Assembly (NCBI GenBank): GCA_032718475.1
Contig: JAUCBJ010006459.1
Location: 1-64,000 of the forward strand
Length of the DNA: 64,000 nt
Direction of reading: 5' to 3'
Origin: Nemertoderma westbladi
Lineage: Eukaryota > Xenacoelomorpha > Nemertodermatida > Nemertodermatidae
The first letter of the stretch is position 1. The number at the start of each line of letters is the position of its first letter. Below the pieces are notes generated by a model, which was given only the letters and a program-made list of their open reading frames with translations, was not told the origin of the DNA and did not search any database. Of this stretch, positions 20,249-30,033 are shown piece after piece. Made by a program: the position numbers and the translations under genes.

Positions 20249-20530
20249 CACACCGCGGCAAGGTATACGAGCCTCTTAGTCCGTCAGTGAGTCAGCCTGA
20301 TTTTAGGATTCGCTGCGCGGGATTTTGTTTTATCGAAGTTTGTCTGCTCGTAGACTGTTTTCTGCCTCACCGGTTATAAGAGATCGATACTGCAATATAT
20401 TCGCTTACTTAGTTTATTGTTTTGGTGAGAAGGTCGGATTTATGATTTGATTTACAAACTTTACAGTAGGATATTGCAGGTATTGTTACCGTCTCTTCGC
20501 ATAGTAGGAATAGGCGTATCTCTTCAATTA

Positions 20531-21340
20531 GTAGGAATATGTTTTACTGAACTACGGTTCGGTAGGACTAAAGTTATTTGAAAATTCTGTATTTTGAGGT
20601 AAAAATTTGTATTTGATTAGCTAAGTGCTAATTTTTTGAAATAAAATTTGATTTGAACCGCGTGTAAAATATTTTTGGAATTGAATACCGGTGTTTTAAA
20701 AGGGTTTAAATACCATATTGTACCGGTACAAAATTTTCGTAAAAGTAAAACCTAACTCTTTTGTTTTTTCAGGATTCAGAACTCATTTCTAGACTGTAAC
20801 GGGAGCAAGACCGTGTTTAGCAAGTTTGGGAGATAGATAACTCAACAACTTTGGTTGGGAAAATCGCGTTTCGTCCGCAACGTTAAAAACGGAAAGGTTC
20901 ACGTCCGGTTTGTATCTGGGAATCTGTTTTTCTGGAGAATTATTGGAGTGGGTGAGTTCGAAAAGTTGCATAAATAAGTTAGGCATTACCGTATTAGTTA
21001 AAAATTATTGTGGGTTCCACTGTCTCAAGTATTTATGCATTCCGTATGATTTCTTTGTTCATTGCTGAATTAGTCCGTATTATTGTATTTAATTTACCTT
21101 TTGATAACGCATATCGTTATCCGAATTATTTGTTATAAAATTGGCCGCTAGGCTAATTTTATTATATACTTATTCCGTGACATTTATTTGCTGTAAAATT
21201 GGCCGTTTAGGCTAATTTTATCCATCTGCTATAAAATCGGCCGGTAGGCTAATTTTATAAGACTGTAATTAGTACCGTTTAGATAAATACGGTAAACTCG
21301 ATACTTTGACACTCACTTTACTTGACTTACAACTACCGAA
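20531..21340 (+). other. BEL-C 5' leader with three tandem hairpins
   Basis: The 810-bp AT-rich leader between LTR and gag ATG has no long ORF on the plus strand. Near its 3' end, three related inverted repeats (21,135-21,162; 21,193-21,221; 21,231-21,258) pair ATAAAATTGGCC-type arms with GGCTAATTTTAT-type arms around 4-5 nt loops. No primer-binding site matching a tRNA 3' end was recognised just after the LTR. Confidence 0.75.
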
Positions 21341-24300
21341 ATGAGTGACAAACAAGACTATACGAAAAATACACAAACCGACTATGACTCATGTGACGCG
21401 GATAAGTCAGCAGCGGAAGAACAACAGGGGAAGACTCGCGAGCCTACCGAACCTACACCGTGTGCATCACCAGTACATCCAACGGGAGTACCGGATGCCG
21501 TAGTACGAGGCGACGGCAGGACCGAGGACTTTCTAACTGTTCCGCAACCTAGATACAGGGAAACGGAAATGGTAAGTTCAGCAGGAAGCACAGAAAGTGT
21601 GGTTAGAAGCGTCGGTGGATACATGGCGCATATAACCAGGAGTATTGGAGAAGGCCAACGCTTATTAGACGGGTTGACCGCTCCGATGTCTCGATTCGAG
21701 TTCTACACCCTCCAGGTTAGAGTGCAGAGTAAAGTATATAAGTCCGTAGATAATCTAGTTGGCCTACAAGATCTAGCTAGACAGAGACAGGACATGGATA
21801 CTCAACTTAGAATCCTCGAGAAACTAATGATCACTAGAGAGAAACTGATTCAGTTTAAGTCGACGATTAGACAGATACAACAGGAACAAGCGGACCAGTT
21901 GTTAGGTGAGTCAGTTTCGGACGAATTATTACAACCCGAGGAAGAACAGGAACTGTACCGACTGGATGGACAATTGAAACATCTGACGGACCACTTACGC
22001 ATGTGCGGCGAGGACGTCGGAGATTGGGAAACCGTGCCGGAGGCTACGAGGGAAACTTCACTCGCACAAATCAAACCGGTACCGGGAACACTAGATCAAT
22101 CACTGGTGAGTATTCGCAGCGAAATTGGCGAGGTGAGTATGGCTACGTCAGAAATTGCTCGACAACAGCAGATCTACAGACAACAACAGGAGTGGGAGGA
22201 ACAAACTCAACTCATAATGGCACAAGCAGCAGCAGAAGAAGAGAAACTACGCGTTGCGAATGTTGCGAGAATCTCTCACCTGCAAGAACAAGCTGAGTTG
22301 GAAGTAGCCAAAATGGAAAGGTTAGAGTTGGACATTGCACAACAAGCGGCAGCGGCCGAGTTAGCGCAACGAACGGCAGCGGCCGAGTTAGAGCGACAAG
22401 CGGCAGCGGCAGCGGCAGCGTCCGAGTTGGAGCGACAAATGTTAGCTTCAGAAGCGAGAACCGAAATGAAAAAACGGCAAATAAAGGCTCAATCAGCGAT
22501 ACGACAAGCGGAGTTCGAGGCGCAACAACAACAAACGGAACAACGCGAGAAAGAAGTTAAACTTCGTTTCGAACTCGAGAAGAAGGCGAGAGAATTAGCC
22601 AACGCCAAGGAAGACCTGGATCTACAAGCCCGCGATCGATCGATGAGATCTCGAGACGGACATGATTTAGACCGGTTGGAGGTAAGGCACCGCCAAATCC
22701 AGGAACGAATGAAGGAAGGTTCGATAGGAGCACCCGGACGGGAACGACAATTAGTAAAAGACTTGTGTCAACGATTCCCACAAGTAAATCCTATGTTTGC
22801 ACCAGTTACGACTAAGGAACCTGTTTCGATTGCGGGTAGTAGTAACATTTCTCCTATCTATGGTGCGACGGAACACAGGTTTGTTATTCCGGACGAGTTT
22901 ACACCGCCAAGAGCAACGTCGTCGCCTATTCCGAAGGTCAAGGTAAGTAACCCGCCGATTACAGATCGTAGTAGTTTATTAGTCGGACCTGCACTACTGA
23001 CGACTAAACAGGTGAGTCCACCTCTGACGCCACAACCTGTTACACACTACGCTTACCCAATGACGTTTCGACCTACAAGGCCAGTTGATTCAAATGCTGT
23101 CATTCGCCCACCGGTTCAGTTTACATCGCAATCTACGACTTCAAGGAAGACTTGTGAGCCTACCGAACAACGGAGAACAGTGGATATGCGACCGTTCAAC
23201 CAGTTTGCATCGCAATCTACGACTTCGAGGAAGACTTGTGAGCCTACCGAACAACGGAGAACAGTGGATACGCGACCGTTCAACCAGTTTGCATCGCAAT
23301 CTACGACTTCGAGGAAGACTTGTGAGCCTACCGAACAACGGAGATCAGTGGACGATGTTCCAAAGCAAAACGTTAGAATTCGTACGACGCAACGGACGCG
23401 AGCACGTCGACCACCGTATCCAGGTGACAGTAGTACTTCGAGCGAGTCGGATTACCCGGAATGCGAGGTATTTAGAACAGGAGCGGCCGACAAATGTAAA
23501 CGTGAGCGTTCGGATAATTCATTTATCGACAATCCTCCACAGAATACACCAACACAAAAGGCGTTACAACCAACAGACGCGATCAGTACACAACAGTTCG
23601 CCGACATCCTGCGACCAGTTGTTAACAAGTTGGCTCAGATCGAGGAACGTCTAGAGGAAGGTTATACCGACAGTTCGAGAAATTCCGAATTCGAACACAA
23701 TAGACACCCGAAGGAACCACAAAGACCGGTACCTTCAAACCCCACATCGTATCAGGGAAAAGCGCCAAGAAGGGATATCAACAAGGTTACCAACCAAGGA
23801 CGCGAAACTCTGAACGTTGCAGAGGAGATAGCGAAATTCGCAGCCAGACAGGGATTGCCGGTACAACAACCACCGAAGTTTTCCGGTAGCTCAAAACACT
23901 GGCATACTTTCGTAGACTATATCGAATCCCAGATCGCTGTGTGCGCCTTTACATCACGGGAGAAGTTCAATTACCTGCTCCAAACGTTGTCAGGAGAACC
24001 TAAACGTTTGGCGGAGACTTTCGTCGGTGTACCGGACGCTTTCGAACTAGCGTACGATCGTTTAACTTCGATATACGGAGGTACAGTTAGTATGGCCAGG
24101 TCAGTAATAGAGGAACTCTGTAAGGGAGGGGCTATCACTAAACCCGTCGACTTACTAAAACTAGCTGACGAGATCAAGAACGCTATCACTACCTTAAGAT
24201 CAATTGGACAACTTGATTACGGGAATACCCCTACAGTCCTATTAAAGATAATAGGACGACTCCACCATCGACTTCGTCGGGAGTGGAGGAAGGTCGAATA

Positions 24301-27300
24301 CCAGCGAGAAGAGCGGGGAGGATTCTTAAAATTAGAAGATGTGTACCTTTTAATATCCAAGGAGGCAGTAGTAGAAACTAGATCTAACTACACCGACCAG
24401 CACATCGTGGCAGAAGGAATCACACTGCCATCCTCCAACCGACAAAAACCCCAGACAACATCCACTAAGACGGCCACTTACACCACACCGACGGAATCAC
24501 GACAATTCTCGGACGGAGGTAGGGTATCTGCGCCCATTGGGACAAAACAAACGAGACAGCAACTTGGTACCGACTTCAGTGGCTGCCAATACTGCGAGCA
24601 TCTAGGTAAGCGGTATATCGGTCACAAGTTACGAGGTTGTCGACAATTTCGCGAGTTGAACTCGGAAGAACGACGGCTGCAAATACGGCCACTGGACTCT
24701 TGTTGGCAGTGTACGCGACACGGACACGTCCGTAAAGATTGCCCAAATACCGACACTTGTCCATCCTGTGGACGCAACCACGACGGTCTGCTCCACACAG
24801 ACAGCCACACGCCGACAAAACGCTTCGCCAGGGAACACCCGGAAGCAGCAGCGAGATGTGATGCGGCCTATAGAAAACGAGAATCGAAAACGACTCCAAC
24901 CTTCGTGACCCATATTGAGGATTGCTTCTCAGAACAATCCGGATCGTCGGACGAAGAATCAGAAGACGACGAATATTCCAATGGAGACGAACAACCGTCG
25001 ATCGCGCTTCTGACCACTGACCAACTGAAGGGATTCAGTGTAATCCCGATTAAGATCACTGGCACAAAGGGGAGTAAGAGGATCTACGCGATTCTAGATT
25101 CAGCCTCATCTCATAGCTACGTGGATGAAAAGATAGCTGACGTAGTGACGGATCTTAAACAAGGTAAGCATGTCAGTTATACAGTAAGTAGTATGCACGG
25201 ACAGCGTGCAATACCAGTAACACGAGTTAAGTTGGACTTAGACACTCTTCTTCCGAAATCGCAACACAGCGAGAGGGAGAGGTCTTTGTTGCCCTTTAAA
25301 GATCTAACCTTTGCGGCCACGAAGGACTTTAGTAACCTACTAGGTCCAGTGCCGGAACAATCTCTAGAGGACCGTAAGTATTTCAGACACCTTGGTGTAC
25401 CTGAATGTCCTGTCAATTATAGATCGGTAGCAATGCTGATCGGGACAGACCAATTCAACCTACATCAGGTGTGGGAAACCAGACCATCGGCAGTTGTAGC
25501 GGGAAACGCATACGCCTGCAGAACGCCGATAGGGTGGTATACTCGAGCGCCTGTGCGCACACTAGACGTAAGTGACGAGGAAGACGATGTACAGAGTACA
25601 TGTAGTTTATTAACTACAAATTCAATTCATTCCTTCTCACACGACGTGAACCATACTACACTACAGTCGACAAAACATAACAGACGTGTAACTAGTATGA
25701 TAAGTCACAAGGAGCAGCTAATTCACCAGGTGAGTTTAGAACTTGGGGAGAAGACGAGTCAGCTAGAGATTCCATCGACGACAGATGATAGGCTTGCGAG
25801 TCTACCTACCCCAATAACCTCAACAGTGCCCGTCGAGATCGATGATGACGCGTTGAGAAATCATCAGTTGGAACAAGCTGTACTAGACAAGGAATTAACG
25901 GAGAAGACTATCAGGTGGTTAGAACAAGATACAGCTGAACCTGGTAGCTACGAACCTTGTATGTCGGAACAGGAGAAACAATCTCTGAAGATCATGGAAG
26001 ATACTATCCACCAGACGAAAGACGGACATTATGAGGTAGGGATGTTATGGTGTAGCCAAAGTCCTAAACTCATAAACAACTATCCACTGGCTTTAAGACG
26101 TCTACACTCAATACGGCAACGTCTATTAAAGGACGAGAAGGCCCATCTGCAGTACAACACTCAGATGGAGACGTATTTGACTAAGGGATACGCTATCCGA
26201 ATGACTAACCCAGAGATAGAGACTGACCAGACATACTACCTGCCACATCACTATGTGAGACATCCCGACAAACCAGATAAAGTACGCGTAGTCAACGACT
26301 GTGCGGCTCTGTTTGAGGGAATGTCCCTCAATAGTGAGTTGATGGATGGACCAAACATGAATAATTATCTTATGGGGGTGATTATGCGCTTCCGTCAGCG
26401 TCAAGTAGCTTTTACTTGTGACGTTGAAGCGATGTTTCACCAAGTGAGAGCGTTAGAGCGAGACAGAGACAGTTTGCGGTTCCTCTGGTACCCGGAAGGA
26501 GACTTAAGTCTACCACCGGCGACTTACCAAATGCAAGTTCGCGTTTTCGGTGCCAGAGACAGCCCAAATTGCACGATGTACGCCCTAAAGCAGGCCGCTA
26601 GGGATCAGAAACACCTGTATGACCCAGAGATAATTAGGATTGTGGAGCGTGACTTTTATGTAGATGACGGTTTACAGAGTTGCGACACAGTAGAACGTGC
26701 TACAACAGTAGCACATCAATTACGGGACTGCTTAGCGGGCGGAGGTTTTAACCTCACCAAATTCGCCTCAAACAGTGCCGAATTAGTAGACTCATTCGGG
26801 ACGACTGAGCGTGGAGGTGGTGACATAGACCTAGAGTTCGAACCACTACCGACGACTAAGGTGTTGGGGCTCTTTTGGGACCCAAACACAGACAACTTTC
26901 GAGTGAAAGTGAGACTGGACAGTCAAGAGAACACACTGACAAAGAGATCATGCTTGTCAAAGTTGAGCCGATTGTTCGATCCGTTAGGATTCATCAGTCC
27001 AGTGATACTGCAAGCCCGCATTTATATGCGCAGTATATGGAAGGATGGAATAACATGGGATGAGCCGATCTCATCAGACCAAGTGGACTTATGGAAGACC
27101 TGGGAGGCGGAATTATCTTCGCTAGAGGATTATTCCATACCCAGGGTTTACTTTCCATTACAAAGTACATTTCCTGACAACTTGGAACTACACTGTTTTT
27201 CTGACGCCAGCGACAACGGTTTTGGTGTGGCAGCGTACTTGCGCAGACAAGTAGAATCAGACGAGTTCGATGTTTCGCTCATTACTTCTAAGGCTAAGAC

Positions 27301-28972
27301 CATGCCTACTAAGTATATGACGACACCACGAGCCGAGCTACAAGCCGCAACCCTGTCAACCACCATCGTGAACCTCATACAGACAGAACTACAGTCGAGT
27401 TTACAGATATTTTATTGGACTGACGCGACGTTGGTTTTATTTTACATAAACAACGACACACTCGAATTCAAGACATTCGTTGCTAACCGTCGCGCGGAAA
27501 TTCTAGACCGTTCAATAAAAGGGGATTGGCGACATTGTCCCGGACCACAAAACCCAGCTGATATTGCGTCGCGAGGAATGATGCCTGAGGAATTCTGTAA
27601 ACCGGAGAACAAAGAATTTTGGCAACACGGACCCCAGTTCTTGCAGAAATCGACACAAGATTGGCCTCCGTTATACGACAACAAATCTAACACTATCCCA
27701 AAGGACGCCGAAATCAAGAAACCAAAAAAGGGGAAGACAAAGAAAAGGACGACGGCGGCAAAACTCAAGAAAAAACCGAAGGCGAAATGGAAAGATATAA
27801 CTTCAAAGGTCAAGAGAGGAAGACTTGCGAGCCTTTCTACACCAGACATATCGCCAGACGGTCAACCAGACGCGTTACTAGACGGTCAACCAGACATTCT
27901 ACCAGACACTAGTGACATACTGACAAACAGTAAAGCCGCAGTTTCCCTATTGGAGCGGCCTTCTATTGACAAACAACCAGATACGTTACCAGACGTATCG
28001 CCAGACACATTACTAGACAGTCGACTAGACATTTTGTCAGAAACATCACAAAATGTTCTACCGGACATTAGTAATTTATCGACTAACAGTAAAGCCGCAG
28101 TTTCCCTATTGGAGCGGCCTTGTATTGACAAACTACCAATTTTGACACACTTGAGCAACCATAAGCACGGTGAAACCTCATGTATTACAGATGTGGGTAG
28201 TACCTACGCTAATGTAAATACAGGTGTTACTTTGCGCTCAAGAGACATACCGAACTTGCAACCTATGGTGAAACCTGGGATTAATATCGGCAGAAAAATT
28301 AGTTTACCGAAACCCACTGATCCCATAGAGTTCAAACCACCATTAACGATCGACTTACAAAGTACCGACAATCAAGGTAAGAAGACAAAGAAGGACAAAT
28401 TACTTGTAGACCCGGACGGATCAACAGTCAACAAGGGAATACCTACCGGCGGACCCGTGGGCCCTTCTAGTAATTCAAAACCTTCCAAAATCTCAATTGA
28501 CTTACCTGATGACGTCACAAATACTCATGTCGACCGTATTGTAAACCTAACAGATTCTTGGACAAACGCTTGCCGAAAATTAGCGTGGATTGTACGTTTT
28601 GTACAATACGTTAAAGGCAAACGTGACTTTACACGTCGACTTACATTGACTGAGATTGACAGGTGTGAAATTAAATTAATTCGCCATTACCAACTGCGAT
28701 ATTTCGCGCGCGAATTCACATCTATAAATCAAGGTCAACCAATCAAGTCGTCACCAATACTGAGTTGGAGTCCGATTATTTATAATGGCTTAATTTGTCA
28801 TAAATCTCGGCTTCAAAACATTGACTTTAACACAAACTTTAGGTACCCAATAATAATACCGCAACACCACGAACTACAACGTGCAATGATACTGGACGCA
28901 CATCTACATCTGAAACACGCTGGAAGACACCACTGTCTTTCCTACTTACGTACTAGATTTGTATTAATTTGA
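21341..28972 (+). CDS. gag-pol: BEL-C gag-pro-pol polyprotein (to premature stop in integrase)
   Basis: 2,543 codons from the ATG homologous to the BEL-A start. Domains: N-terminal acidic gag; coiled coil ~270-460; a 28-residue unit repeated three times (23,117-23,368); DUF1759-like gag domain from ~843 (PPKFSGSSKHWHTFVDYIES); zinc motifs ~1083-1150 (CQYCEHLG, CWQCTRHGHVRKDC, CPSCGRNHDG); aspartic protease with D1253-S-A; RT with AFTCDVEAMFHQV and YVDD at 1773-1776; RNase H starting CFSDAS with D1955; a Lys-rich then PDxLPDxQPD low-complexity insert (~2,123-2,270); integrase zinc domain HLHLKHAGRHHC. TGA at 28,970-28,972 replaces a sense codon present in the second copy (minus strand, near 57,568), so it is a nonsense lesion. 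Translation without frameshift would give a single gag-pol protein. Confidence 0.93.
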   Translation: MSDKQDYTKNTQTDYDSCDADKSAAEEQQGKTREPTEPTPCASPVHPTGVPDAVVRGDGRTEDFLTVPQPRYRETEMVSSAGSTESVVRSVGGYMAHITRSIGEGQRLLDGLTAPMSRFEFYTLQVRVQSKVYKSVDNLVGLQDLARQRQDMDTQLRILEKLMITREKLIQFKSTIRQIQQEQADQLLGESVSDELLQPEEEQELYRLDGQLKHLTDHLRMCGEDVGDWETVPEATRETSLAQIKPVPGTLDQSLVSIRSEIGEVSMATSEIARQQQIYRQQQEWEEQTQLIMAQAAAEEEKLRVANVARISHLQEQAELEVAKMERLELDIAQQAAAAELAQRTAAAELERQAAAAAAASELERQMLASEARTEMKKRQIKAQSAIRQAEFEAQQQQTEQREKEVKLRFELEKKARELANAKEDLDLQARDRSMRSRDGHDLDRLEVRHRQIQERMKEGSIGAPGRERQLVKDLCQRFPQVNPMFAPVTTKEPVSIAGSSNISPIYGATEHRFVIPDEFTPPRATSSPIPKVKVSNPPITDRSSLLVGPALLTTKQVSPPLTPQPVTHYAYPMTFRPTRPVDSNAVIRPPVQFTSQSTTSRKTCEPTEQRRTVDMRPFNQFASQSTTSRKTCEPTEQRRTVDTRPFNQFASQSTTSRKTCEPTEQRRSVDDVPKQNVRIRTTQRTRARRPPYPGDSSTSSESDYPECEVFRTGAADKCKRERSDNSFIDNPPQNTPTQKALQPTDAISTQQFADILRPVVNKLAQIEERLEEGYTDSSRNSEFEHNRHPKEPQRPVPSNPTSYQGKAPRRDINKVTNQGRETLNVAEEIAKFAARQGLPVQQPPKFSGSSKHWHTFVDYIESQIAVCAFTSREKFNYLLQTLSGEPKRLAETFVGVPDAFELAYDRLTSIYGGTVSMARSVIEELCKGGAITKPVDLLKLADEIKNAITTLRSIGQLDYGNTPTVLLKIIGRLHHRLRREWRKVEYQREERGGFLKLEDVYLLISKEAVVETRSNYTDQHIVAEGITLPSSNRQKPQTTSTKTATYTTPTESRQFSDGGRVSAPIGTKQTRQQLGTDFSGCQYCEHLGKRYIGHKLRGCRQFRELNSEERRLQIRPLDSCWQCTRHGHVRKDCPNTDTCPSCGRNHDGLLHTDSHTPTKRFAREHPEAAARCDAAYRKRESKTTPTFVTHIEDCFSEQSGSSDEESEDDEYSNGDEQPSIALLTTDQLKGFSVIPIKITGTKGSKRIYAILDSASSHSYVDEKIADVVTDLKQGKHVSYTVSSMHGQRAIPVTRVKLDLDTLLPKSQHSERERSLLPFKDLTFAATKDFSNLLGPVPEQSLEDRKYFRHLGVPECPVNYRSVAMLIGTDQFNLHQVWETRPSAVVAGNAYACRTPIGWYTRAPVRTLDVSDEEDDVQSTCSLLTTNSIHSFSHDVNHTTLQSTKHNRRVTSMISHKEQLIHQVSLELGEKTSQLEIPSTTDDRLASLPTPITSTVPVEIDDDALRNHQLEQAVLDKELTEKTIRWLEQDTAEPGSYEPCMSEQEKQSLKIMEDTIHQTKDGHYEVGMLWCSQSPKLINNYPLALRRLHSIRQRLLKDEKAHLQYNTQMETYLTKGYAIRMTNPEIETDQTYYLPHHYVRHPDKPDKVRVVNDCAALFEGMSLNSELMDGPNMNNYLMGVIMRFRQRQVAFTCDVEAMFHQVRALERDRDSLRFLWYPEGDLSLPPATYQMQVRVFGARDSPNCTMYALKQAARDQKHLYDPEIIRIVERDFYVDDGLQSCDTVERATTVAHQLRDCLAGGGFNLTKFASNSAELVDSFGTTERGGGDIDLEFEPLPTTKVLGLFWDPNTDNFRVKVRLDSQENTLTKRSCLSKLSRLFDPLGFISPVILQARIYMRSIWKDGITWDEPISSDQVDLWKTWEAELSSLEDYSIPRVYFPLQSTFPDNLELHCFSDASDNGFGVAAYLRRQVESDEFDVSLITSKAKTMPTKYMTTPRAELQAATLSTTIVNLIQTELQSSLQIFYWTDATLVLFYINNDTLEFKTFVANRRAEILDRSIKGDWRHCPGPQNPADIASRGMMPEEFCKPENKEFWQHGPQFLQKSTQDWPPLYDNKSNTIPKDAEIKKPKKGKTKKRTTAAKLKKKPKAKWKDITSKVKRGRLASLSTPDISPDGQPDALLDGQPDILPDTSDILTNSKAAVSLLERPSIDKQPDTLPDVSPDTLLDSRLDILSETSQNVLPDISNLSTNSKAAVSLLERPCIDKLPILTHLSNHKHGETSCITDVGSTYANVNTGVTLRSRDIPNLQPMVKPGINIGRKISLPKPTDPIEFKPPLTIDLQSTDNQGKKTKKDKLLVDPDGSTVNKGIPTGGPVGPSSNSKPSKISIDLPDDVTNTHVDRIVNLTDSWTNACRKLAWIVRFVQYVKGKRDFTRRLTLTEIDRCEIKLIRHYQLRYFAREFTSINQGQPIKSSPILSWSPIIYNGLICHKSRLQNIDFNTNFRYPIIIPQHHELQRAMILDAHLHLKHAGRHHCLSYLRTRFVLI
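23117..23368 (+). repeat. 84-bp (28-residue) triplication in BEL-C gag
   Basis: Three tandem 84-bp units start at 23,117, 23,201 and 23,285, encoding QF(T/A)SQSTTSRKTCEPTEQRR and a short remainder. The second and third are almost identical, the third diverging near its end. Each carries one dyad motif. BEL-A has a single unit (LTRPTTSWKACEPTEQ), so the expansion is specific to BEL-C. Confidence 0.9.
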
Positions 28973-28993
28973 CCCAGTAAAGCATTAAGTTCA

Positions 28994-29557
28994 GTGACAC
29001 GTACGTGTATTATTTGTAAAAAGGTACATTCTAGAATAGGTACCCAAGAAATGAGTGAACTACCACAAGCACGACTTCAAGCATTCAAACCACCTTTTAC
29101 AGAGACGGGAATTGATTGCTTTGGTCCCATACATACGAAACGTGGACGTATACTAGTAAAACGCTGGGGACTGATTTTCACATGTATGTCCAGTAGGGCA
29201 GTTCACATTGAACGTGTGATGGATCTTTCCACCAACGCGTTTATACTAGCACTGCGGCGATTTATTGCTAGACGCGGACTAGTAAAATGCTTGTACTCAG
29301 ACCAAGGGACAAACTTCGTTGGTGCTCGGAATGAGATTGCTAGAGCCTTTAAGAAATTAGATCATGATCAAATCTCGAACGAACTGCAACCTCACAAGAT
29401 TGTTTGGAAGTTCAATCCTCCAGATAGTCCTTGGAGAGGCGGAGTCTGGGAGAGATTAATTAGATCTATAAAGACAGCCATGGCAAAGGTCATTCCAGTA
29501 AACCACATATTAACAGACGACCAACTGACAACATTGTTGAAATCGAGGCAATACTAA
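28994..29557 (+). CDS. pol: BEL-C integrase core (continuation after nonsense codon)
   Basis: Same frame as the polyprotein above; only the TGA at 28,970 separates them. It contains the CxxC half of the HHCC zinc site (TCIICKK), then the rve catalytic core: GIDCFGPIH (first D), YSDQGTNFVGA (second D) and SPWRGGVWERLIR (E). A 4-bp deletion near 29,533-29,537, within a TTGT direct repeat compared with the second copy, shifts the frame and ends this segment early; pol continues in another frame to 30,033. Confidence 0.9.
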   Translation: MTRTCIICKKVHSRIGTQEMSELPQARLQAFKPPFTETGIDCFGPIHTKRGRILVKRWGLIFTCMSSRAVHIERVMDLSTNAFILALRRFIARRGLVKCLYSDQGTNFVGARNEIARAFKKLDHDQISNELQPHKIVWKFNPPDSPWRGGVWERLIRSIKTAMAKVIPVNHILTDDQLTTLLKSRQY

Positions 29558-29628
29558 ATACTAGACCAATAGTATTAGTACCCGATGACAAACAATCTCA
29601 ATTTGCTTTAACACCAGCACACCTGCTA

Positions 29629-30033
29629 ATGCAGGCACCGACTACTTTGACGCCGATTTCTATTCCAATAGAAAGCGACAGCTACGGTAGAAAAGCGTGG
29701 AAAATCACGCAACTACTAGCTAACAAATTCTGGGAAATATGGCAAAACCATTATTTGCCCTCTATTTCTGCCAGAACAACTTGGTACAATAACACCCGCG
29801 CATTAAAGCCGGGAGATCACGTGCTGTTGGCAGAAGTGAATCTAAAAAGACGCTTCTGGATAACAGGTGTAATTTTAGCCACACATCCATCTATGGATGG
29901 AGTGACAAGAACTGTGACGGTACGGACAATTGACGGTCGTACAGTAGACAGACCGACTCAACGTCTCGTACTTCTTGAAGAGACTCGTAACGAGTCTGGA
30001 GACTACAAATCTCCACCTAATACTAGTAAATAA
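29629..30033 (+). CDS. pol: BEL-C integrase C-terminal region (after 4-bp deletion)
   Basis: 134 codons in the frame displaced by the 4-bp deletion. It matches the end of the pol ORF of the second copy (56,500 onward). It includes the Trp-rich WKITQLLANKFWEIWQNHYL segment and the SH3-like C-terminal region (KPGDHVLLAEVNLKRRFWIT to VDRPTQRLVLLE) that ends BEL/Pao Pol proteins (DUF5641-type). Coding actually begins around 29,540; 29,629 is only the first internal Met. Confidence 0.88.
   Translation: MQAPTTLTPISIPIESDSYGRKAWKITQLLANKFWEIWQNHYLPSISARTTWYNNTRALKPGDHVLLAEVNLKRRFWITGVILATHPSMDGVTRTVTVRTIDGRTVDRPTQRLVLLEETRNESGDYKSPPNTSK

Larger units (their letters stand above)
18617..20530 (+). 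repeat. BEL-C 5' LTR (1.9 kb)
   Basis: Starts TATAGAATTATATTCCC and ends ATCTCTTCAATTA. It contains, in order, a tRNA-like module (18,741-18,820), AATAAA (19,146-19,151), a G10 run (19,479-19,488), a TATA-box block (20,241-20,248) and the GC-rich block TTAGGATTCGCTGCGCGG that is also conserved in BEL-A. The unusual length and TA...TA ends differ from BEL-B. Confidence 0.93.
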
